14,844 bases of DNA from JANNRA01 sp031401035 (GCA_031401035.1 JANNRA010000225.1:1-14844), one strand, 5' to 3'. Numbered from the stretch's first letter, positions 1 through 9,089 are shown. Notes: generated by a model not told the origin, from the sequence alone. Made by a program: numbers and translations.

Positions 1-52
1 CGAGGCGCGCGGCCGCCAGCCCGGCGGCGGCGATGCAGTAGTCGAGCGTCAT
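1..52 (-). CDS. Partial second kdpF-like start, divergent
   Basis: Reading leftwards from ATG at 52-50, the left arm of the inverted repeat encodes MTLDYCIAAAGLAAARL before the window ends. It matches the first residues of the kdpF product at 170 apart from one extra Ala and an Arg where kdpF has Leu. The same AGGGG ribosome binding site lies upstream. If real, a second kdp operon or a kdpF relic diverges to the left. An Arg in the middle of a single membrane helix is unfavourable, so decay, sequencing error at an end, or an assembly artefact are all possible. Only the 5' end is visible. Confidence 0.3.
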   Translation of the reverse strand, partial: MTLDYCIAAAGLAAARL

Positions 53-69
53 CGCATCCCCGGTGGAGT

Positions 70-152
70 GCGGCGCGTCAGCGCCGCTGTGTGTTCGCGC
101 CGCGCGAGCGGCGCTGACGCGCCGCCGCAGCAGAGCGGCGCTGACGCGCCGC
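70..152. repeat. Three copies of a GC-rich hairpin-forming motif
   Basis: The 19-mer AGCGGCGCTGACGCGCCGC occurs at 107-125 and 134-152 on the + strand and as its reverse complement at 70-88. The 70-88 and 107-125 copies form a perfect 19-bp stem with an 18-nt loop; 70-88 can instead pair with 134-152 as part of the larger inverted repeat. The motif is itself nearly palindromic around TGAC. The set occupies the whole space where the kdp promoter should lie. It could be a repeat-family insertion or an operator array. No -35/-10 or sigma-54 -24/-12 promoter is evident here. Confidence 0.7.
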
Positions 153-169
153 ACTCCACAGGGGATGCG

Positions 170-259
170 ATGACGCTCGACTACTGCATCGCCGCCGGGC
201 TGGCGGCCGCGCTCCTCGTTTACCTGGTGTACGCGCTGCTGCGCCCGGAGCGCTTCTGA
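170..259 (+). CDS. kdpF: KdpF, small stabilising subunit of the Kdp K+ pump
   Basis: The product is 29 residues, the same length as Escherichia coli KdpF, and forms one hydrophobic helix (about residues 5-24) followed by a short basic tail ending RPERF. KdpF is known to sit in the membrane and stabilise the KdpABC complex. ATG at 170 is preferred because AGGGG lies five bases upstream, and an earlier ATG at 165 runs into a stop at once. The stop codon overlaps the kdpA start (ATGA at 259), which is the usual kdpFA coupling. Position, length and context make the call strong despite the small size. Confidence 0.9.
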   Translation: MTLDYCIAAGLAAALLVYLVYALLRPERF

Positions 260-1968
260 TGACCGTCAACGGCTGGGTGCAGATCCTCCTCTTCGCCGCC
301 ACGACGCTGGCGCTGACGCGACCGCTCGGCGCCTGGATGTATCGCGTCTTCGAGCGCCCCGAGCCGCTCTGCGCGCCGCTCGAGCGCGCCGTCTACGCGC
401 TGTGCGGCGTCGATCCGCAGCGCCAGCAGGACTGGAAGGGCTATACGATGGCGCTGTTGCTCTTCAGCCTGTTCGGCGTCCTCGTGACCTACGCCATCCA
501 GCGTCTGCAGGGCGTCCTGCCGTTCAATCCGCAGGGCTTCGCCGGCGTCGCGCCGGACTCGGCCTTCAACACCGCGGTGAGCTTCACCACCAATACCAAC
601 TGGCAGGGCTACGCCGGCGAGTCGACGATGAGCTACCTGACGCAGATGCTCGGCCTCGCCTGGCACAACTTCACCTCGGCCGCGGTCGGCATCGGCGCGG
701 CCCTGGTCCTGGCGCGCGGCCTGACGCGGCCGCCGGCGGCGGACGGCGGGCGTGGCGTCGGCAACTTCTCGGTCGATCTGATCCGCGGCCTGCTCTACGT
801 GCTGCTGCCGCTCAGCATCGTCATCGGCCTGGTGCTCGTCTCGCAGGGCCTGATCCAGAACCTCAGCCCCTACCTGCAGGTCACCACGCTCGAGAGCAGC
901 GCGCAGACCATCGCCATGGGTCCGGTCGCCTCGCAGGAGGTCATCAAGCAGCTCGGCACCAACGGCGGCGGCTTCTTCAACGCCAACGCCGCACATCCGT
1001 TCGAGAGCCCGACACCGCTGACCAACTTCATCTCGCTGGTGCTCATCTTCGCCATTCCTGCCGGGCTGACCTGGACCTTCGGCCGCATGGCGCGCGACCA
1101 GAAGCAGGGCTGGGCCCTGTTGGCCGCCATGAGCGTACTGTTCCTCGTCGGTGTCGGCGTCGCCTATGACGCGGAAGCGGCCGGCAATCCGGTCATGCAG
1201 GGCCTCGCCGTCGACCAGGGCGCCGGCAACATGGAAGGCAAGGAGGTGCGCTTCGGCGTCGCCAACTCGGCGCTGTACGCGACCGTGACCACCGCCGCCT
1301 CGTGCGGCGCCGTCAACGCCATGCACGATAGTTTCACGCCGCTCGGCGGCATGGTGCCGCTGGTCAACATCCAGCTCGGCGAGGTGATCTTCGGCGGCGT
1401 CGGCGCCGGGCTGTACGGCATGCTCGTCTTCGTCCTGCTCGCCGTCTTCATCGCCGGTCTGATGGTCGGGCGCACGCCGGAGTACCTCGGCAAGAAGATC
1501 GAGCAGCGCGAGATCAAGCTGGCGATGCTCTACATTCTCATCTTCCCGCTGCTGATTCTCGGCTTCACCGCCTGGTCGGTGGTGGCGCCGTATGGCCTGT
1601 CGTCGCTCAACAACGCCGGCCCGCACGGCCTGAGCGAGATCCTCTACGCCTTCACCAGCGCCGCCGGCAACAACGGCTCGGCCTTCGCCGGCATCAGCGC
1701 CAACACGCCGTGGTACAACACGACGCTCGGCCTGACGATGCTTGGCGGCCGCTTCCTGATGCTCGTGCCGGTGCTGGCGATCGGCGGCGCGCTGGTCGGC
1801 AAGAAGACGGTGCCGCCGTCGGCCGGCACGTTCCCGACCGACGGGGCGCTGTTTGTCGGGCTGCTGGTCGGCGTCATCGTCATCGTCGGCGCGCTGACCT
1901 TCTTCCCCGCCCTGGCGCTCGGCCCGATCGTCGAACATTTCCTCGCCGGCGCCGGTCGGTTCTTCTAG
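259..1968 (+). CDS. kdpA: KdpA, K+-binding channel-like subunit of the Kdp ATPase
   Basis: The 569-residue membrane protein belongs to the superfamily of K+ transporters and selects K+ in the high-affinity KdpFABC pump. Four selectivity-filter loops are visible: TNTNWQGY near residues 111-118 (Gln at 116, matching the well-studied E. coli Gln116), GTNGGGFFN at 233-241, SCGAVNAMHDSF near 347-358, and TSAAGNNGSAF at 466-476. About ten hydrophobic segments surround them. Length is close to the E. coli protein (557). The start overlaps the kdpF stop, and GGAG at 247-250 can serve as ribosome binding site. No filter residue appears to be missing, so a functional pump is expected. Confidence 0.98.
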   Translation: MTVNGWVQILLFAATTLALTRPLGAWMYRVFERPEPLCAPLERAVYALCGVDPQRQQDWKGYTMALLLFSLFGVLVTYAIQRLQGVLPFNPQGFAGVAPDSAFNTAVSFTTNTNWQGYAGESTMSYLTQMLGLAWHNFTSAAVGIGAALVLARGLTRPPAADGGRGVGNFSVDLIRGLLYVLLPLSIVIGLVLVSQGLIQNLSPYLQVTTLESSAQTIAMGPVASQEVIKQLGTNGGGFFNANAAHPFESPTPLTNFISLVLIFAIPAGLTWTFGRMARDQKQGWALLAAMSVLFLVGVGVAYDAEAAGNPVMQGLAVDQGAGNMEGKEVRFGVANSALYATVTTAASCGAVNAMHDSFTPLGGMVPLVNIQLGEVIFGGVGAGLYGMLVFVLLAVFIAGLMVGRTPEYLGKKIEQREIKLAMLYILIFPLLILGFTAWSVVAPYGLSSLNNAGPHGLSEILYAFTSAAGNNGSAFAGISANTPWYNTTLGLTMLGGRFLMLVPVLAIGGALVGKKTVPPSAGTFPTDGALFVGLLVGVIVIVGALTFFPALALGPIVEHFLAGAGRFF

Positions 1969-1986
1969 TCGGAGGCCCGTATCCCC

Positions 1987-4035
1987 ATGGCCAGCAACGC
2001 CAAAGACGTCTCCCTGCTCGATCCGGCGATCCTCGCCCCGGCGCTGCTTGCCAGCCTGCGCAAGCTGGCGCCGCAGCACGTGGCGAAGAACCCGGTGATG
2101 TTCGTCGTCGAGGTCGGCAGCGCCCTGACGACGCTGGTCATGCTGCGCGATCTCGTCGCCCCGGCGCCGAGCGCGGCGCCGCTGTGGTTCACGGCCACCG
2201 TCAGTCTGTGGCTGTGGTTCACCGTCATCTTCGCCAACTTCGCCGAGGCGGTGGCGGAGGGCCGCGGCCAGGCGCAGGCCGCCTCGCTGCGCCGTATGCG
2301 CAAGGATACCGTCGCGCGGCGGCTGACGGCGGGCGTGGAGGAGCAGGTCCCGGCGTCGCAGCTGCGCAAGGGCGACACCGTGGTGGTCGAGGCCGGCGAG
2401 CTGATCCCCGGCGACGGCGAGATCATCGACGGCATCGCCTCGGTCGACGAATCGGCGATCACCGGCGAATCGGCGCCGGTCATCCGCGAGAGCGGCGGCG
2501 ACCGCTCGGCGGTCACCGGCGGCACCAAGGTGCTGTCCGACCGCATCGTCGTGCGCATCACCGCCGACCCGGGCCAGTCGTTCCTCGACCGCATGATCGC
2601 CCTGGTCGAGGGCGCGGCGCGCCAGAAGACGCCGAACGAGATCGCCCTGCACATCCTGCTGGTCGGCCTGACGATCATCTTCCTCATCGCCTGCGCGACG
2701 CTGGTGCCGATCGCGCATTACTCCGGCATCACCCTGTCGGTGACCGTCACCGTGGCGCTGCTGGTGTGCCTGATCCCGACCACTATCGGCGGTCTGCTCT
2801 CCGCCATAGGCATCGCCGGCATGGACCGCCTGCTGCGCAAGAACGTGCTGGCGATGAGCGGGCGGGCTGTCGAGGCGGCGGGCGACGTCGATACGCTGCT
2901 GCTCGACAAGACCGGCACCATCACGCTCGGCAACCGCATGGCCACCGAGCTGCTGCCCGTCGGAGGCGTGCGCGAAGAGGATCTGGCGGACGCAGCGCAA
3001 CTCGCCAGCCTCGCCGACGAGACACCCGAGGGGCGCTCCATCGTCGTGCTGGTGAAGGAGCGCTACCACCTGCGCGGGCGCGACGTGCGCGAACTTGGCG
3101 CGCAGTTCATCGCCTTCAGCGCCCACACGCGCATGAGCGGCTGCGATCTCGCCGGTCGCCAGGTGCGCAAGGGCGCCGTCGACGCGGTGGTGGCGCACGT
3201 GCGCGCGCGCGGCGGCCAGCCGCCGGCGGGGCTCGACGCCATCGTGCACAGCATCTCCGACACCGGCGGGACGCCGCTGGCGGTCGCCGACGGGGCCCGC
3301 CTGCTCGGCATCATCCACCTCAAGGACGTCGTCAAGGGCGGCATCAAGGAGCGTTTCGACCGCTTCCGCGCCATGGGCATCCGCACGGTGATGATCACCG
3401 GCGACAATCCGCGCACGGCGGCGGCGATCGCCCGCGAGGCCGGCGTCGACGACTTCCTCGCCGAGGCGACGCCGGAGGCGAAGATGGAGCTCATCAGGGC
3501 CGAGCAGGCGAAGGGCAAGCTGGTGGCGATGACCGGCGACGGCACCAACGACGCGCCGGCGCTGGCGCAGGCCGACGTCGGCGTGGCGATGAACACCGGC
3601 ACGCAGGCGGCGAAGGAGGCCGGCAACATGATCGACCTCGACTCCAACCCGACCAAGCTGCTGGAGGTGGTCGAGGTCGGCAAGCAGCTCCTGATGACGC
3701 GCGGCTGTCTGACGACGTTCTCGATCGCCAACGACGTCGCCAAGTACTTCGCCATCCTGCCGGCGATGTTCGTCGTCGCCTACCCGGAGTTGCGCGGGCT
3801 CGACGTCATGCACCTCACCTCGCCGTTCAGCGCCATCCTGTCGGCGGTCATCTTCAACGCCGTGATCATCATCCTGCTCATCCCGCTGGCGCTGCGCGGC
3901 GTGCAGTACCGGCCGCTCGGCGCCGCGGCGCTGCTGCGCCGCTCGCTGCTCATCTACGGCCTCGGCGGCGTCGTCGTGCCCTTTGCCGGCATCAAGCTCA
4001 TCGACATGGCCCTGACGGCCGTGGGACTGGTGTAG
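1987..4035 (+). CDS. kdpB: KdpB, P-type ATPase catalytic subunit
   Basis: The 682-residue protein equals E. coli KdpB in length and residue numbering. It hydrolyses ATP through an aspartyl-phosphate to drive K+ uptake. Visible landmarks: actuator TGES at 159-162, IPTTIGGLLSAIG in the membrane region, DKTGT with the phosphorylated Asp307, nucleotide-pocket Phe377 and Lys395, TGDN and then TGDGTNDAP with Asp518 and Asp522. Ser162, whose phosphorylation inhibits the E. coli pump at high K+, is kept. ATG at 1987 follows GGAGG at 1971-1975, a slightly long spacing of 11 bases; the gap to kdpA is 18 bases. Nothing suggests loss of function. Confidence 0.98.
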   Translation: MASNAKDVSLLDPAILAPALLASLRKLAPQHVAKNPVMFVVEVGSALTTLVMLRDLVAPAPSAAPLWFTATVSLWLWFTVIFANFAEAVAEGRGQAQAASLRRMRKDTVARRLTAGVEEQVPASQLRKGDTVVVEAGELIPGDGEIIDGIASVDESAITGESAPVIRESGGDRSAVTGGTKVLSDRIVVRITADPGQSFLDRMIALVEGAARQKTPNEIALHILLVGLTIIFLIACATLVPIAHYSGITLSVTVTVALLVCLIPTTIGGLLSAIGIAGMDRLLRKNVLAMSGRAVEAAGDVDTLLLDKTGTITLGNRMATELLPVGGVREEDLADAAQLASLADETPEGRSIVVLVKERYHLRGRDVRELGAQFIAFSAHTRMSGCDLAGRQVRKGAVDAVVAHVRARGGQPPAGLDAIVHSISDTGGTPLAVADGARLLGIIHLKDVVKGGIKERFDRFRAMGIRTVMITGDNPRTAAAIAREAGVDDFLAEATPEAKMELIRAEQAKGKLVAMTGDGTNDAPALAQADVGVAMNTGTQAAKEAGNMIDLDSNPTKLLEVVEVGKQLLMTRGCLTTFSIANDVAKYFAILPAMFVVAYPELRGLDVMHLTSPFSAILSAVIFNAVIIILLIPLALRGVQYRPLGAAALLRRSLLIYGLGGVVVPFAGIKLIDMALTAVGLV

Positions 4036-4040
4036 GAGGA
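4034..4040 (+). promoter_or_regulatory. Ribosome binding site of kdpC overlapping kdpB stop
   Basis: AGGAGGA at 4034-4040 begins inside the kdpB stop codon (TAG, 4033-4035) and lies five bases before the kdpC ATG. It fixes the kdpC start and couples its translation to the end of kdpB. Confidence 0.8.
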
Positions 4041-4045
4041 CCGCC

Positions 4046-4633
4046 ATGCTCTCCGCGACGCTGATCGCCCTGCGCACCACTTTGGTGACCCTGGTCGTCA
4101 CCGGCCTGCTCTACCCGCTGGCCATGACCGGCCTGGCGCAGATCCTCTTCCCGACCCAGTCGAACGGCAGCCTGGTCACCGACGAGCACGGCGCGGTGGT
4201 CGGCTCGGCGCTCATCGCGCAGGGCTTCACGCGGCCCGCCTACGTCTGGCCGCGGCCTTCCGCGGCCGGGGCGAACGGCTGGGATGCGGCGGCGTCCTCG
4301 GGATCCAACCTCGGCCCGACCTCGCAGAAGCTGCGCCAGCGCATCATCGCCGAGATCGCCCGTCTGCAGGCGGCCAACCCGCAGGCAGAGGGGCTGCTGC
4401 CCGCCGAGTTGGTGACCACCTCGGCGAGCGGACTCGATCCGCACCTCTCGCCCACCGCCGCCCTGTGGCAGGTGCCGCGCGTCGCGGCGGCGCGCAACGT
4501 CGCGCCGGAGCGCGTGCGCGCCGTCGTCGAAGCCGGCATCGAAGGGCGCACCTTCGGGCTGCTCGGCGAGCCGCGCGTCAACGTGCTGCTGCTCAACCTG
4601 GCCCTCGACCGCCAGTTCGGCCGGCCCTCGTAG
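4046..4633 (+). CDS. kdpC: KdpC, accessory subunit of the Kdp ATPase
   Basis: The 195-residue product is close to the usual 190. One N-terminal membrane helix (about residues 8-32) anchors a periplasmic domain. The family blocks FTRPAYVWPRPSAAG, SGSNLGPTSQKL and TTSASGLDPHLSPTAA are all present. In the KdpFABC complex KdpC contacts KdpA and is thought to raise K+ affinity. The gene starts 10 bases after kdpB and stops 8 bases before the short kdpD gene, so it belongs to the same transcript. Confidence 0.97.
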   Translation: MLSATLIALRTTLVTLVVTGLLYPLAMTGLAQILFPTQSNGSLVTDEHGAVVGSALIAQGFTRPAYVWPRPSAAGANGWDAAASSGSNLGPTSQKLRQRIIAEIARLQAANPQAEGLLPAELVTTSASGLDPHLSPTAALWQVPRVAAARNVAPERVRAVVEAGIEGRTFGLLGEPRVNVLLLNLALDRQFGRPS

Positions 4634-4641
4634 CCGAGCCC

Positions 4642-5796
4642 ATGAGCGACGCCAGCGTCCGGCCGCCGCCCGGCGAGCGCCCCCGCCCGGAGGATTTTCT
4701 CGAACTCGTCGAACGCGCCAAGCGCGGCCGGCTCAAGGTGTACATCGGCCCGGCGGCCGGCGTCGGCAAGACCTATCGCATGCTCGAAGAAGCGCACGCG
4801 CTGCACCAGCGCGGCGTCGATGTGGTGCTCGGTTTTATCGAGACGCACGGCCGTGCCGAGACGGCGGCGCTGGTCGCCGGACTCGAGGCGGTGCCGCGGC
4901 GGCGCGTCGAGCATCGCGGCATGGTCATCGAGGAGATGGACCTCGACACCATCCTGGCACGGCGGCCGCAGGTGGCGGTGGTGGATGAGGTCGCCCACAC
5001 CAACGCGCCCGGTTCGCGCCACCGCAAGCGCTACCAGGACGTCTTCGCGCTGCTCGACGCCGGGATCAATGTCATCTGCGCCTTCAACGTGCAGCACCTC
5101 GAGAGTCTCAAGGATGTCGTCGAGCGCGCCACCGGCGTGGTCATCCGCGAGAGCGTGCCCGACAGTGTCCTCAAGCAGGCCGATCAGGTGGTCAACCTCG
5201 ATCTCGACGCCCAGGATCTGCTCGACCGCCTGCGCGCCGGCAAGATCTACGACGCCGGCAAGGTGGAGTGGGCGCTGGCGCACTTCTTCAAGCCGGAGAA
5301 GCTCTCGAGCCTGCGCGAGCTGGCGCTGCGCGAGGTCGCCGAGCGGCTCGACTCGCGCGCCGGCGCCGAGACGCGGCCGGCGACCAGCGGCCGCGTCATG
5401 GTGTGCATGGCTTCGGCCTCACCGCGCGCCGCGGCGCTGCTGCGGCGCGGTTCGCGCCTCGCCGGCCGCCTCAACACCGACTGGTTCGTGGTCTACGTGC
5501 AGACGCCCGGCGAGGCGCCGGACCGCATCGCCGCGGACGCCCAGCGCCTGCTGATGGAGAATATCGAACGCGCCGGCGAGCTCGGCGCCCAGGTGCGCCG
5601 TCTGCAGGCGCGCGACCCGGTGCCGGCGCTGATCGCCTTCGCGCGCGAGCACGGCGTCGCCCACATCCTCGTCGGCCGCTCGCACCAGCCGCCCTGGCGG
5701 CAATGGCTCGGCCGCACCTTCGTGCACCGCATGCTCGACGCCGCGGTGGACTTCGACCTGCACATCGTCGCGCTCGAGCGGGAGGAGACCGAATGA
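4642..5796 (+). CDS. kdpD: Short KdpD: KdpD sensor domain plus USP domain, no kinase
   Basis: The 384-residue protein matches only the N-terminal cytoplasmic half of KdpD (about 890 residues in E. coli). It shows a Walker A motif GPAAGVGKT at 36-44, a Walker-B-like segment VAVVDEVAHTNAPGSRH from residue 111, then a universal-stress-protein (USP) domain from about 250 with VMVCMASAS and a late ILVGRSHQ motif. The four membrane helices and the histidine-kinase region of full KdpD are absent. The next gene overlaps by ATGA and encodes a separate kinase, so the sensor and transmitter are split. Similar short KdpD proteins are known in cyanobacteria and Deinococcus. Its partner is probably the downstream kinase (inference). 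The ribosome binding site is weak, so coupling to kdpC is likely. Confidence 0.93.
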   Translation: MSDASVRPPPGERPRPEDFLELVERAKRGRLKVYIGPAAGVGKTYRMLEEAHALHQRGVDVVLGFIETHGRAETAALVAGLEAVPRRRVEHRGMVIEEMDLDTILARRPQVAVVDEVAHTNAPGSRHRKRYQDVFALLDAGINVICAFNVQHLESLKDVVERATGVVIRESVPDSVLKQADQVVNLDLDAQDLLDRLRAGKIYDAGKVEWALAHFFKPEKLSSLRELALREVAERLDSRAGAETRPATSGRVMVCMASASPRAAALLRRGSRLAGRLNTDWFVVYVQTPGEAPDRIAADAQRLLMENIERAGELGAQVRRLQARDPVPALIAFAREHGVAHILVGRSHQPPWRQWLGRTFVHRMLDAAVDFDLHIVALEREETE

Positions 5797-7619
5797 CGTT
5801 CCGGCGCAAGGCGCTGCTCGCCCAGGCGCCGCTCGGCGTCGCGTTGCTGCTGCTCGCCGCCCTGGCGTTGCGCACCACCAGCTCGCTCGGCGCCGGGGCG
5901 ACGGCGATCCTCGAAGAGAATTACCGCAGCGTCCTGGCGGCGCAGCGCATGCGCGACACCCTCGACCAGCTCGAGCGCGCCGCCCTCACCCATCTCGCCA
6001 GCGGCCGACCGCTCGGCGACGCCGGCACGCCGGGCCGCCTCGCCTACTTCGACGCCGAGCTGGCGGTGGCGGAAGGCAACCTCACCGAACCCGGCGAGGG
6101 CGCGGCGGTCAGCGCGCTGCGGCGCGACTGGGACGTCTACCGGCAGCGCCTGACGGTGCTGCTGGCGACCGGCGCCCGGCTCGACCCAGCCGTCTACTTC
6201 GACGATCTGGCGCCGCGCGCCGAGGCGGTGCGGCAGGCCGCCGACCGCATCCTGACGCTCAATCAGGACGCCATGGTGCTGAAGAGCGATCATGCGCGCC
6301 GCGAGGCGGCGCGCGTCGGCTCGCTGATGCTCGGCGCCGCGCTCGCCGCCCTCGGCCTCGGCCTGCTGCTGTCGTCGCTGCTCACCGGCCGCCTGGTGCA
6401 GCCCCTGGCCGCGCTGCGCGCCGCCGCCGACCGCATCGGCGGCGGCGACTTCAGCGCCCGCGTCGCGGTCAGCGGGCAGGACGAACTGGCGCAGTTGGCG
6501 ACGACCTTCAACGGCATGGCCGACCGCCTCGACCGCTACCGGCGCAGCTCGCTCGGCGAGCTGCTGCTGGCGCAGCAGGCGGCGCAGGCGGCGATCGACA
6601 GCCTGCCCGATCCGGTGGTGGTGTTCGACGCGCAGGGCGACGTCCTGATCGTCAACCGCGCCGCCGAGACGGTGCTCGGCGTCGACGCGAGCGCCGCGGC
6701 CGGCGGTGCGCTGGCGCGCGTCGAGGCGCCGCTGCGCGCGGTGCTCGAGCAGGCGCGCGCGCATGTGCTGAGCGGCAAGGGCGCGCTGCTGCCGCGCGGC
6801 TTCGAGGACGCGGTGCGCCGGCCGCTGCCGAGCGACGGCGACACCTGGCTGCTCGCCCGCGCCACGCCGGTCTACGGCGAGGGCGGCGGCATCACCGGCG
6901 CCACCGTGATGCTGCAGGACGTCACCCGCCTGCACCGCTTCGACCAGCTCAAGAACGACCTCGTCGCCACCGTGGCGCACGAGTTCCGCACCCCGCTGAC
7001 CTCGCTGCACATGGCCATCCACCTCTGCCTGGAGCAGGCGGCGGGACCGCTGAGCGAGCGCCAGGCCGATCTGCTCTTCGCGGCGCGCGAGGACTGCGAG
7101 CGCCTGCAGCGCATCGTCGAGGAGCTGCTCGACCTGGCCAAGCTGCGCGGCGGCCGCATGCAGCTGCAGCGCCGCGCGGTGGCCGTGCGCGCCCTCGTCG
7201 GCGCCGCCCTGGACGCCCAGCGCGGTCCCGCCGGCGACGCGCAGGTGGCGCTGGTCGCCGACGTCGCCGCCGGCCTGCCCGAACTGGCGGTCGACGAGGA
7301 CCGCCTGCAACTGGTCTTCTCGAACCTGCTCGCCAACGCCGTGCGCCATTCGCCGCCGGGCGCGGTGGTGACCGTGCGGGCGCACGCCGAATCCGGCGCC
7401 GTGCGCGTCGCGGTGTGTGACGAGGGCCCGGGCATCGCCGCGGAGCGCCGCGAGGCGATCTTCGAGCGCTTCACCCAGGGCGGCGCGACGCCGGGCGGCG
7501 CCGGCCTCGGCTTGTCGATCGCGCGCGAGATCGTCGCCGCGCACGGTGGTGCGATCGGCGTCGACTCCGAGCCCGGCCACGGCAGCACCTTCTGGTTCAC
7601 GCTGCCGGTGCCGGGCTGA
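5793..7619 (+). CDS. Membrane sensor histidine kinase (HAMP-PAS-HisKA-HATPase), KinB-like layout
   Basis: The 608-residue kinase has a basic N-terminus, membrane helix 1 (about 8-27), a mostly helical outer domain of about 145 residues, membrane helix 2 (175-197), HAMP (to about 250), PAS (near 262-370, SLPDPVVVFD), the phosphoacceptor H-box AHEFRTPL with His396, and an ATPase domain with N-box NLLANAVRH (511-519), DEGPGI from 543 and GGAGLGLS near 568. The layout and the ENYRSVLAAQRM stretch recall Pseudomonas KinB, whose partner AlgB is NtrC-like (from memory, no search done). ATG at 5793 overlaps the short kdpD stop, with GGAGGAG five bases before. It probably takes the place of the KdpD transmitter and phosphorylates the convergent regulator at 7719-9089; that pairing is inferred from adjacency. 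Confidence 0.93.
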   Translation: MTFRRKALLAQAPLGVALLLLAALALRTTSSLGAGATAILEENYRSVLAAQRMRDTLDQLERAALTHLASGRPLGDAGTPGRLAYFDAELAVAEGNLTEPGEGAAVSALRRDWDVYRQRLTVLLATGARLDPAVYFDDLAPRAEAVRQAADRILTLNQDAMVLKSDHARREAARVGSLMLGAALAALGLGLLLSSLLTGRLVQPLAALRAAADRIGGGDFSARVAVSGQDELAQLATTFNGMADRLDRYRRSSLGELLLAQQAAQAAIDSLPDPVVVFDAQGDVLIVNRAAETVLGVDASAAAGGALARVEAPLRAVLEQARAHVLSGKGALLPRGFEDAVRRPLPSDGDTWLLARATPVYGEGGGITGATVMLQDVTRLHRFDQLKNDLVATVAHEFRTPLTSLHMAIHLCLEQAAGPLSERQADLLFAAREDCERLQRIVEELLDLAKLRGGRMQLQRRAVAVRALVGAALDAQRGPAGDAQVALVADVAAGLPELAVDEDRLQLVFSNLLANAVRHSPPGAVVTVRAHAESGAVRVAVCDEGPGIAAERREAIFERFTQGGATPGGAGLGLSIAREIVAAHGGAIGVDSEPGHGSTFWFTLPVPG

Positions 7620-7630
7620 AAGACGAGGAC

Positions 7631-7697
7631 TCACCACGGAGGCACGGAGACACGGAGAGGTGCGAGTCGGCTCCGTGTCTCCGTGCCTCCGTGGTGA
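7631..7697. repeat. 27-bp perfect inverted repeat, dispersed-repeat type, likely shared terminator
   Basis: Bases 7631-7657 (TCACCACGGAGGCACGGAGA...) are exactly complementary to 7671-7697, with a 13-nt loop. The hairpin begins 11 bases after the kinase stop and ends 21 bases before the regulator stop, so it lies between convergent genes where a two-way terminator is expected. Only a short T-run (CCTTTT) follows on the + side. The CACCACGGAGGCACGGAGACACGGAG type of sequence is familiar as a repeated intergenic element in many GC-rich bacteria, so it may be a mobile or REP-like repeat that also acts as terminator. Confidence 0.85.
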
Positions 7698-7718
7698 AAT
7701 CCTTTTCTTGGACCTGGC

Positions 7719-9089
<1,371 letters not shown>

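Larger units (their letters stand above)
1..218. repeat. Long inverted repeat covering kdpF start and leader
   Basis: Bases 1-88 are a near-perfect reverse complement of 134-218. Over the aligned stretch there are two substitutions (62 versus 160, and one near the outer end) and one 3-base indel, a missing gcc in the right arm. The 45-nt centre (89-133) is not part of the arms. Each arm holds about 35 nt of leader, including the AGGGG ribosome binding site, and the first 16-17 codons of kdpF. The left arm runs off the window, so its true extent is unknown. It may be a real divergent duplication, an inverted segment, or an assembly fold-back at a contig end. The mismatches and the in-frame indel argue mildly against a simple copy artefact. 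Confidence 0.85.

Noticed and set aside
70..152. A CRISPR array, because of three similar repeats.
   Set aside because: One copy is inverted, spacing is uneven (18 and 8 bases), and no cas genes are present.
220..4101. A 1293-codon open frame on the - strand opposite kdpFABC.
   Set aside because: It is the antisense shadow of codon-biased GC-rich genes. Its product is rich in Arg, His, Asp and Gln with no family motif, while the + strand genes are unmistakable.
5493..7637. A 714-codon open frame on the - strand opposite the short kdpD and kinase genes.
   Set aside because: Same kind of GC-rich shadow with no recognisable domain; the + strand frame holds all kinase motifs.
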